From assembly GCA_016209155.1 (NCBI GenBank), contig JACQWU010000219.1, positions 1 to 27,095 on the forward strand: DNA of 27,095 bases, in the 5' to 3' direction. Position numbers and translations under genes: made by a program. Position 1 is the stretch's first letter; every line of letters starts with the position of its first letter. A model generated the notes under the pieces. It did not search any database. It saw nothing but the letters and a program-made list of their open reading frames with translations, and was not told where the DNA came from. Source of the stretch: Candidatus Desantisiibacteriota bacterium (GTDB lineage Bacteria > JACRDZ01). This document shows, piece by piece, positions 16,231 through 21,492 of this stretch.

Positions 16231-16320
16231 AGCTTTAATCAGTCTAATCACAATTTCAGCAAAAATGAAGCGTAGCAGCCATTTCCCTCGGTTATTTTAA
16301 ATCCCCAAAGTTTTATTTGA

Positions 16321-16352
16321 CCTAAAAACCTTCAACCTTCAGTCTATCTACC
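16321..16352 (+). repeat. Dispersed repeat, degenerate copy B
   Basis: CCTAAAAACC followed by TTCAACCTTCAGTCTATCTACC resembles the CCTTCAGTCTAAATACC part of the copies at 10656 and 26334. Confidence 0.4.
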
Positions 16353-16388
16353 TGAATTTTCTTAAAATGTCATACTGATTGAATAAAT

Positions 16389-16429
16389 ATTGCAAAAAAA
16401 TGCCAAAATGGCATTATTTAATTTGCAAT
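16389..16429. promoter_or_regulatory. Nested dyad, candidate activator site
   Basis: AATGCCA (16399-16405) pairs with TGGCATT (16409-16415) around AAA, and an outer pair ATTGCAAA (16389-16396) / TTTGCAAT (16422-16429) surrounds it. The centre lies about 75 bases before the predicted start of transcription of the sigma-54 promoter at 16457, a normal distance for an enhancer-binding activator. Confidence 0.4.
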
Positions 16430-16456
16430 AATTAATAAATACAATGTATCAATTTT

Positions 16457-16472
16457 TGGCATACACATTGCA
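16457..16472 (+). promoter_or_regulatory. Sigma-54 (-24/-12) promoter candidate
   Basis: TTGGCATACACATTGCA matches the RpoN consensus TGGCAC-N5-TTGCW at all key bases except C-to-T at position 6 of the first block. GG (16458-16459) and GC (16470-16471) are exactly 12 bases apart, as required. Transcription would begin near 16483 on the plus strand. No plus-strand protein gene follows; the RNA would cross the paired hairpins and run antisense to resB. Confidence 0.45.
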
Positions 16473-16482
16473 TATATAATAA

Positions 16483-16595
16483 ACGTGCTCATGCTAAAAT
16501 TTTTTTTCATGACACGGTAACATTATCCTCCATAATGTTACCGGGGCAAAAAATTTACTCACAATTTTTTGCCCCCTCCTCCTCCTTTTATTCAT
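16483..16595 (+). ncRNA. Putative small RNA with two abutting hairpins and anti-Shine-Dalgarno motifs
   Basis: Hairpin 1 is GGTAACATTAT (16516-16526), loop CCTCC, ATAATGTTACC (16532-16542). Hairpin 2 starts on the very next base: GGGGCAAAAAATT (16543-16555), a 7-base loop, AATTTTTTGCCCC (16563-16575). A tail CTCCTCCTCCTTTT follows. In a plus-strand RNA the CCUCC loop and the CUCCUCCUCC tail could pair with GGAGG ribosome sites. The strand is inferred from the sigma-54 match. If the minus strand is transcribed instead, the hairpins would be a 3' structure of the resB message. No standard T-run terminator is present, so the 3' end is a guess. Confidence 0.3.
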
Positions 16596-17415
16596 TTATT
16601 TTATCCTTAAATTTTTTTATTTTTTTCTCTAAATCAAAATTTATATTATCAGATGTTCCGCCGATTTTTATCTGGGATCTTTCCGGGATATCAGAAGGTA
16701 AGACAACTATCCAGAATCTTCTGTAAGTTATAAATAAAGTGCAGTATAATCCTATAAGCATAAGTAAAGATGCAATAAGTACTGTTGAAGCACCATGATC
16801 CTGATTTATACTTACTATTACATATAAGTCTCTATATTGATAATATCCGTAACCTAAAACATAGAAAGTCAGATTGTCACGATAAGATAAAGGATGATTT
16901 ACTTTTACTTCCTTATTTCTTATTTCTTTTTCATTTTCAAAAATTGAGATATCTGCCGAATAATTTTTTATTCTGCTCTTATCCGGTGAGTATTCAAAAT
17001 TCACATTATTAATACGTATCCCCATGTTTGTTCCGGGGATAAAAATTGCATTTTGTCCGGCAAAAACAGGAAATCCATTTATCTTTAAACCTGTCCAGCT
17101 TGTAATCAGATGTCCCGCAAGCACAATAAGAAAAGCCAGGTGTGTTAAATGGGGAGCATATTTACTCCATCCGCCTTTGTCTCCATAAATTATTATATTT
17201 CCGTCTTCTAATGGCTTTAAGATAGTTCTATATTTTCCGCTTTCAAACATTGTAAAAATTTTTTTACTTACACTATCCTTATCTTTTTCTACTGTAAAAG
17301 AAACGTTATTTTTCAAATTATCGATAAAATCCGGATTTATTTCAATGGATGATTTTTTTAAAAAACGATTGATATTAATAATTTTTTCTATACTACATAT
17401 AAGAGTATTAATCAA
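16588..17415 (-). CDS. resB: ResB/Ccs1-like cytochrome c biogenesis protein, C-terminal part of a broken gene
   Basis: ResB (Ccs1) works with CcsA in system II to deliver haem to exported apocytochromes. This frame (275 residues from a TTG at 17415) begins inside the protein at INTLICSIEKI, the segment right after the second membrane helix of ResB. It continues with the helix APHLTHLAFLIVLAGHLI after the typical KGGWSKY, a periplasmic beta domain (FPVFAGQNAIFIPGTNMGIRI...NHPLSYRDNLTFYVLGYGYYQY) and the last helix STVLIASLLMLIGLYCTLFI. The N-terminal helix is in a different frame at 17408-17572. The second helix is in neither. I infer an out-of-frame deletion that inactivated the gene; assembly error is the alternative. 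No ccsA is nearby. Confidence 0.75.
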   Translation of the reverse strand: MINTLICSIEKIININRFLKKSSIEINPDFIDNLKNNVSFTVEKDKDSVSKKIFTMFESGKYRTILKPLEDGNIIIYGDKGGWSKYAPHLTHLAFLIVLAGHLITSWTGLKINGFPVFAGQNAIFIPGTNMGIRINNVNFEYSPDKSRIKNYSADISIFENEKEIRNKEVKVNHPLSYRDNLTFYVLGYGYYQYRDLYVIVSINQDHGASTVLIASLLMLIGLYCTLFITYRRFWIVVLPSDIPERSQIKIGGTSDNINFDLEKKIKKFKDKINE

Positions 17416-17572
17416 TTAGCCATAAACGAAAAACAGTAATATCAATTTCAGCAAAAAATTCAGAATTATTCTGCAGATAAAAAGCCCCTATACAGGTAAT
17501 AACAATTAATAATAGCCCCAGATAAATCGATAATTTAATAGAAGTAAAAAAATTCCAAATTTTTTTTATCAT
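17408..17572 (-). pseudogene. resB: ResB N-terminal fragment (first membrane helix)
   Basis: From the ATG at 17572 (GGAG 4 bases upstream) the frame reads MIKKIWNFFTSIKLSIYLGL, then LLIVITCIGAFYL, ending DITVFRLWLID before TAA at 17408-17410. This is the start of ResB (FF.S.KLxIxLLLLL..xxIGxxxPQ). It overlaps the C-terminal frame by 8 bases. The helix expected between RLWLI and INTLICS is missing. Confidence 0.65.
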
Positions 17573-17994
17573 AGAACTCCGGGACTTTATTGTTTGTATT
17601 TGTGTTGATAATTATCGCATAAGCGATTAAAAATTTCAAGGATTTCAATTGGGATGGGAATATGGTATTTGAGAAATAAACTTTTTCTAAATAATGTAGC
17701 AAGAGGCTTTAGCCTCGAAATATGCGCTTCTAAAGGGATTTTCTATAAAATCTTATAAAAAGACTAACCTTTTCATATTTCGCAAATACCATTTGGAATG
17801 CAAAAATGTGTAGCAGGCGAATTACAATTCGCCTTATTTTAGGGGCTGTCCAAAAAGGTGCTAAACACCACTTTTTGTCAGTGGTTCATTTTCTCGATTT
17901 TGAGAAAATTTTGTTAAAACAATAAACAAAATTGCATTGTATAATCAAAGATGATAAAATACTTTTATAAATATAAAATAAAGGAGATAATAAA
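17573..17994. other. Intergenic region rich in palindromes
   Basis: No gene is visible in these 422 bases. They hold an inverted repeat (ATGGTATTTGAGAAATA at 17652-17668 against 17776-17792, one mismatch) with an inner pair CGAAATATG/CATATTTCG, a GAGGCTTTAGCCTC hairpin (17703-17716), a 9-bp hairpin AGGCGAATT/AATTCGCCT (17815-17834), the MITE end at 17840 and an 8-bp hairpin at 17888-17909. A TATAAT at 17940-17945 may be the -10 box of the DUF433 gene, with a poor -35. Confidence 0.6.
17840..17860 (+). mobile_element. Second copy of the MITE end, with TA flank
   Basis: TA followed by GGGGCTGTCCAAAAAGGTG is identical to the reverse complement of 1722-1742, the inner end of the element there. 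The body to the right (hairpins at 17856-17909) does not resemble the first element, and I find no matching outer end, so this is a partial or different family member. Confidence 0.6.
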
Positions 17995-18234
17995 ATGTTT
18001 AGCCAGCATGAGAAAATTGAGATTAATCCAAATATTCATTTTGGAAAACCATTTATATCGGGGACACGAATTCTTGTTTTAGATGTTCTTGAGCTAGTAA
18101 GTGAAGGTATTTCATTTGATAAAATAATACTTGATTACTATCCAAATATTCAAACCGAAGACATTCGTGCTTGTATTCGATATGCAATGGAAATAGTCGC
18201 CGTTGAAGACGTTCATATTTTGGAGTCAGCATGA
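17995..18234 (+). CDS. DUF433 protein, orphan antitoxin-like
   Basis: The 79 residues match the DUF433 family, small helix-turn-helix proteins that act as antitoxins to DUF5615 PIN-like toxins: NPNIHFGKPFISGTRILVLDV, then LELVSEGISFDKIILDYYPN, then TEDIRACIRYAMEIV. Length is normal and AAAGGAG lies 8 bases before the ATG. Its TGA overlaps the ATG of the next frame by the ATGA arrangement typical of this pair. That toxin frame ends after nine codons, so the antitoxin is left without a functional partner here. It may still repress its own promoter or protect against related toxins. Confidence 0.85.
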   Translation: MFSQHEKIEINPNIHFGKPFISGTRILVLDVLELVSEGISFDKIILDYYPNIQTEDIRACIRYAMEIVAVEDVHILESA

Positions 18235-18260
18235 AATTTCTTTTAGATCAAAATGTTTGA
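18231..18260 (+). pseudogene. DUF5615-type toxin remnant
   Basis: MKFLLDQNV followed by TGA is the standard opening of DUF5615 (PIN-like) toxins, MKFLLDxNV. It overlaps the antitoxin stop by 4 bases. Nothing of the remaining ~100 residues follows; instead there is an unrelated short open stretch (AGIDLESFHEKK, stop, about 18273-18305), which looks like the tail of another gene joined by a deletion. Confidence 0.6.
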
Positions 18261-18579
18261 GCCAGGCAGGCATCGATTTAGAAAGCTTTCATGAAAAAAA
18301 GTAATCATATTTAAAATATAACCAAATTAGAGGAATATTATTTAAAATCAAAGCCTATCCTCAACTAGATTGGGGATGCGGAATGTCACCTCCCCACTAC
18401 AGCAAGATACAAATTTATACATCTAATAGCATTGCATAAAAAATAATGTATCTTTTTTATTGACAATTTTTTAATATTTGAATTATAATAAACAAATATT
18501 AATTAAATTATTCCAAGTAATAAACTAATAAAAATTTATAAATCGATATAGCTAATTAGTAATCAAAGGAGCTATTCCT
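18261..18579. other. Intergenic region after the toxin remnant
   Basis: Apart from a short AGIDLESFHEKK open stretch, this holds a degenerate GGGGATGCGGAATGTCACC piece near 18373, similar to the hairpin in the MITE at 1697-1722, and the promoter at 18460. I see no gene. Confidence 0.5.
18460..18489 (+). promoter_or_regulatory. Consensus sigma-70 promoter of the 44-codon ORF
   Basis: A perfect TTGACA (18460-18465), an 18-base spacer and a perfect TATAAT (18484-18489). It is the closest consensus match in the window and lies about 90 bases before the ORF at 18580. Confidence 0.6.
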
Positions 18580-18714
18580 ATGGCTACAAGAAAAAATTTA
18601 GCTCAAAAAAATACACTAAAATTTTATAAATTAATTAGAACTAAATATCCTAATATTCCTCGATGTTTGCCTCGGAGTAGTGTAAATAAAGAGAATGGAG
18701 ATATAAAAGGATGA
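18580..18714 (+). CDS. Small basic protein of 44 residues, unknown
   Basis: The ORF reads MATRKNLAQKNTLKFYKLIR and ends NKENGDIKG. AAAGGAG stands 8 bases before the ATG and a consensus promoter lies upstream, so expression is likely. Its TGA (18712-18714) overlaps the ATG at 18711 of the Fic remnant, implying translational coupling. It is lysine- and arginine-rich with no membrane segment. I do not recognise it. It could be a small partner of the Fic gene, or the start of a longer gene whose rest was lost. Confidence 0.5.
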   Translation: MATRKNLAQKNTLKFYKLIRTKYPNIPRCLPRSSVNKENGDIKG

Positions 18715-19085
18715 TGACACTCCGACAATTTGCATTAAAGCCCAAAACAGTTCCGGCATCGACTTCATGGTATTTAGCTGATCTTGGCGAAGCGCGCGGG
18801 AAGCAGGAACTTTTTACAAAACAAGCTCCTCAGAGACTCAAGGTACTGCGTGAGCATGCACTGATTGAAAGTGCTGTTTCGTCAAACCGTATAGAAGGTG
18901 TGACTGTTAATCAGGAACGTATCTGTACAGTTGTATTTGGAGAATCACTTTTGCGGGATAGAGATGAAGAAGAAGTTAGAGGTTATCGCAATGCTTTGAA
19001 ATTGATTCACGAACATGGGGCAAAACTGCCGGTAAATGAGGACACTATTCTTAAACTGCATAAATTTACTCGAGGGGAAATATGA
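18711..19085 (+). pseudogene. Fic-family protein, N-terminal part of a deleted gene
   Basis: Fic proteins transfer AMP to targets. These 124 residues are the Fic_N region: LREHALIESAVSSNRIEGVT, RICTVVFGE, RDRDEEEVRGYRNALKLIHE and the start of the Fic core, ILKLHKFTRGE. The inhibitory motif SxxxEG (S58-N-R-I-E62-G) is intact. The frame then ends at TGA (19083-19085). The catalytic HPFxDGNGRxxR loop is not found in any frame. Downstream, the C-terminal part of the same kind of protein continues in another frame. So about 150-190 residues were lost by an internal deletion and the product cannot be an active AMP transferase. Confidence 0.8.
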
Positions 19086-19293
19086 TCCGTGGCCAGAACT
19101 GATTAAATCGGCTGTTAATTCTTTTTCAGATACATTTACATTGTCCAATTTGGAAAAGACCTGCCCTAGTGTCAGCAGGGATATGATACGCAGGGTACTC
19201 CGTGAACTTAAGCGAATGAAGGAAGTTGAATGCCTCGGCCGCGGTCCTGGAGCGTTATGGAGGAAAAAGGGTAATATCTTTAAAAGAGGGTAA
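19072..19293 (+). pseudogene. Fic-family protein, C-terminal winged helix part
   Basis: In the +1 frame the sequence continues EGKYDPWPELIKSAVNSFSD, then TLSNLEKTCPSVSRDMIRRV, then LRELKRMKEVECLGRGPGAL, ending KGNIFKRG. That is the usual C-terminus of long Fic proteins, a winged helix. The join falls in GAGGGGAAATATG (19072-19084), which can encode both the family's RGEIW and EGKYD segments, so the deletion probably took place between two short direct repeats. Confidence 0.75.
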
Positions 19294-19305
19294 TAAAGAG
19301 GGTAA

Positions 19306-19425
19306 TGTGCAAATAAAGTAGATATAAATATTGAACCAAAATGTATTTTTTGGGATGAATATAACAATCATGAAAAAGCGAGTATTTTAGGTGAAATTCT
19401 TAGGACTGGAAAGGTGATAATATAG
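19306..19425 (+). pseudogene. Short protein-like fragment, unidentified
   Basis: An open frame without start codon reads KVDINIEPKCIFWDEYNNHE, then KASILGEILRTGKVII before TAG (19423-19425). The composition looks like protein but I cannot name a family. It may be the start of a lost gene next to the Fic remnant. Confidence 0.2.
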
Positions 19426-19522
19426 AATTTTATATATTTGTAAAATGTTTTAACCTATATACTAAAAATATTATCAGCTTTTAGGAAATAAAAGTTTTCA
19501 AGTAAAGGATTAAATACAATAT

Positions 19523-19894
19523 ATGTCTTCTGAAGATGAATTAAAATTGGTAAAATTAGCACAAGAAGGCAATGAGGAGGCATGGTCTTCCCTTGTAAAG
19601 CATTATTCTAATTTAGTATGGTTTGCTATTTCTAAATTTAATTTCACATTTGAAATAAAAGAGGACATATTGCAAGAAGTTTTTATCAGAATTGCAGATT
19701 GTATTAAAATGTATAATCCTGATAAGGCAAGTTTTTCTACTTTTATAACTGTTATTACTAAAAGAAAGTGTATTGATACTTTTAGAAAATTTAAAAAATA
19801 TAATCAAGAAATTTCCATTGATTCAGAAAAATTATTTAATATTCCTGAAAATGGAGCAGACTACCCAGCCAGAGAATGTAACTGCTCATTATAA
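19523..19894 (+). CDS. Sigma-70 family (ECF-like) sigma factor, truncated after region 2
   Basis: The 123 residues contain sigma region 2: EEAWSSLVKHYSNLVWFAIS, then EDILQEVFIRIADCIKMYNP, then FSTFITVITKRKCIDTFRKF, the segments that bind core polymerase and the -10 element. ECF factors are usually 170-200 residues, with region 4 binding the -35 element. Here region 4 is absent: the frame ends ENGADYPARECNCSL. From 19851 the next frame is open to TGA at 19998-20000 and reads MEQTTQPENVTAHYNTQN and on, rich in N, E and Q, so a frameshift near 19845-19855 is possible. That extension does not look like region 4 either. Only a distant AAAGGA precedes the ATG. Probably a remnant. Confidence 0.6.
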   Translation: MSSEDELKLVKLAQEGNEEAWSSLVKHYSNLVWFAISKFNFTFEIKEDILQEVFIRIADCIKMYNPDKASFSTFITVITKRKCIDTFRKFKKYNQEISIDSEKLFNIPENGADYPARECNCSL

Positions 19895-20000
19895 TACTCA
19901 AAATCGTGAAAAAGATAACATAATGCTTGATATAGCTGAACCAAGGAATAATAATAATGTTAAATCTCAAGAAGATATTGAAGGAACAGCTACTATCTGA

Positions 20001-20171
20001 AAATAGAACATATCTATATCTCTTGTCTTAGGCCAACTGCATGTTTCATTGAAAGTTAATTTCAATTGCATAAAAAATAATTGACATAAAATAACTTAAT
20101 ATGTTACTATACACTGCTATGTTTAAAAAACTATAATACCATAGATATATTAATTAATGAAAGGGACTGTA
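20001..20171. other. Intergenic region with the ndk promoter
   Basis: AT-rich, no gene seen. It shares TTGCATAAAAAATAAT (near 20066) with the region before the promoter at 18460 (near 18432, one base different). Confidence 0.4.
20081..20110 (+). promoter_or_regulatory. Candidate sigma-70 promoter of ndk
   Basis: Perfect TTGACA (20081-20086), an 18-base spacer and TACTAT (20105-20110), about 60 bases before the ndk start. Confidence 0.5.
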
Positions 20172-20594
20172 ATGGCAAAGGAAAGAACGCTTACGATTAT
20201 AAAACCGGATGCGGTTTCAAAAAAATTGTCGGGAGCGATAATTCAGAGATTGGAAAACAACGGTTTTAAAATTGTAGGGATGAAGATGGTTCATATGAAC
20301 AGGCAAATTGCCGAGGGATTTTATGCTGTACATAAGGAAAGATCTTTTTTTAATGACCTTATAAATTTCATGACCTCCGGCTCTTCAGTTGTTATGGCGC
20401 TGGAAAGAGAAGATGCAGTATTAAATCTTCGTAAACTTATGGGGGCCACAAATCCGAAAGATGCAGAAATGGGCACTATAAGAAAAGAATTTGCGACAGA
20501 TATTGAGAAAAATGCAATACATGGTTCGGATTCAAGCAAATCCGCCGAGACCGAAATAGCATATTTTTTTAAATCTGAAGAGCTTTCGAAATAA
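20172..20594 (+). CDS. ndk: Nucleoside diphosphate kinase
   Basis: Ndk moves the terminal phosphate of ATP to other nucleoside diphosphates through a phosphohistidine, balancing the NTP and dNTP pools in the cytosol. The protein begins [20 protein letters not shown], has the conserved MMT-like stretch [19 protein letters not shown] with [14 protein letters not shown], and the active-site His117 in NAIHGSDS. Length is 140, normal. The frame is open from 20157, but AAAGGGA 6-7 bases before the ATG at 20172 and the family's usual start favour 20172. A palindrome separates it from nfnA. Confidence 0.96.
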   Translation: MAKERTLTIIKPDAVSKKLSGAIIQRLENNGFKIVGMKMVHMNRQIAEGFYAVHKERSFFNDLINFMTSGSSVVMALEREDAVLNLRKLMGATNPKDAEMGTIRKEFATDIEKNAIHGSDSSKSAETEIAYFFKSEELSK

Positions 20595-20598
20595 ATGA

Positions 20599-20626
20599 GT
20601 AGAGACGCAAGATTTTGCGTCTCTAC
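20599..20626. repeat. Perfect 12-bp palindromic repeat between ndk and nfnA
   Basis: GTAGAGACGCAA and TTGCGTCTCTAC pair around GATT. This GTAGAGACGCAAGATTTTGC-type palindrome is a common intergenic repeat in several bacterial phyla. There is no T-run after it, so it is not a clear terminator. Confidence 0.8.
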
Positions 20627-20649
20627 AAATAAATATAACAAGAGGAAAT

Positions 20650-21492
20650 ATGTATAAAATATTAAGGAAAGAAATTCTTTCAGCAAATATTAAACTTATG
20701 GAAATTTTTGCGCCGAAGGTTGCACAAAAAGCAGCGCCGGGGCAATTTATAATTTTAAGAATTGATGAACAGGGGGAAAGAATTCCTCTTACCATTGCTG
20801 ATTTTAATGCAGAAAAAGGAACTATCACAATGATATTCCAGGAAGTAGGGAAAACTACTTCCCAGCTTGGAACTATGAAAGTCGGCGACAGCATAAGGGA
20901 TTTTCTTGGGCCGCTCGGAATACCGATGCATATAAAGAATTATGGAAGAGTGGTATGCGTGGGAGGAGGGGTGGGAGTTGCTCCGCTTTATCCGCAGGCT
21001 CGCGCATTAAAACAGGCAGGGAATGAAATAATTTCAATTATAGGGGCAAGAAGTAAAAGTATATTATTCTGGGAAGATGAAATACATAAAGTAAGTGACA
21101 AATCATATATAACTACTGATGACGGTTCTTACGGACATCATGGTTTTGTTTCCGATATATTAAAACGTTTACTGGAAGAAAAAGAACGCATTGACAGAAT
21201 CATCGCAATCGGTCCTATTCCGATGATGAGAGTGCTTTGTGAACTTACAAAACCATACAATGTTCCTACTTTTGTAAGTTTGAATTCTATTATGGTTGAT
21301 GGGACAGGGATGTGCGGCTGCTGCAGGGTTACAATAGGTGATGAAGTGAAATTCACATGTGTTGATGGTCCGGATTTTGACGGGCATAAGGTTAATTTTA
21401 AGGAATTAAATGCAAGAATGAAAAGGTTTGTACCGGAGGAAAAAGAAGCGATGGAACTTTTCAGAAAAAGGAGCAGCTGTATATGCCAATAG
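20650..21492 (+). CDS. nfnA: NfnA-type ferredoxin/NAD-binding subunit (sulfide/dihydroorotate dehydrogenase-like)
   Basis: This is the small subunit of NADH-dependent ferredoxin:NADP oxidoreductase, which couples NADH and ferredoxin oxidation to NADP reduction by flavin-based bifurcation; related proteins are called SudB or PyrK-like. It has an FAD domain (PGQFIILRI...IPLTIAD), an NAD domain (VVCVGGGVGVAPLYPQAR, IIAIGPIPMM) and a [2Fe-2S] segment near the C-terminus, GMCGCCRVTIGDEVKFTC (Cys 222, 224, 225, 237), then VDGPDFDGH. GAGG lies 4 bases before the ATG. It overlaps nfnB by 10 bases, as is usual for the pair. A PyrK-like role is less likely because the large partner follows at once. Confidence 0.85.
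   Translation: MYKILRKEILSANIKLMEIFAPKVAQKAAPGQFIILRIDEQGERIPLTIADFNAEKGTITMIFQEVGKTTSQLGTMKVGDSIRDFLGPLGIPMHIKNYGRVVCVGGGVGVAPLYPQARALKQAGNEIISIIGARSKSILFWEDEIHKVSDKSYITTDDGSYGHHGFVSDILKRLLEEKERIDRIIAIGPIPMMRVLCELTKPYNVPTFVSLNSIMVDGTGMCGCCRVTIGDEVKFTCVDGPDFDGHKVNFKELNARMKRFVPEEKEAMELFRKRSSCICQ

Noticed and set aside
16501-16562. Minus-strand mini-ORFs after resB (GTG near 16562, ATG at 16510) behind GGAGG motifs
   Set aside because: They are 9-30 codons long, lie across the hairpins and have no recognisable product; the GGAGG is explained by the hairpin loop.
1513-17860. A 16-kb composite transposon
   Set aside because: Only one full element and one isolated end are visible, no transposase is encoded, and rsgA inside is a core gene. 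The shared ends are reported, but not a transposon.
20599-20626. Terminator between ndk and nfnA
   Set aside because: Perfect stem but no T-run on either strand, and the sequence is a known type of widespread intergenic palindrome.
20321-20894. Overlapping minus-strand ORFs of 120-121 codons opposite ndk and nfnA
   Set aside because: Both lie opposite well-recognised genes and their sequences look like antisense translation, without family motifs.
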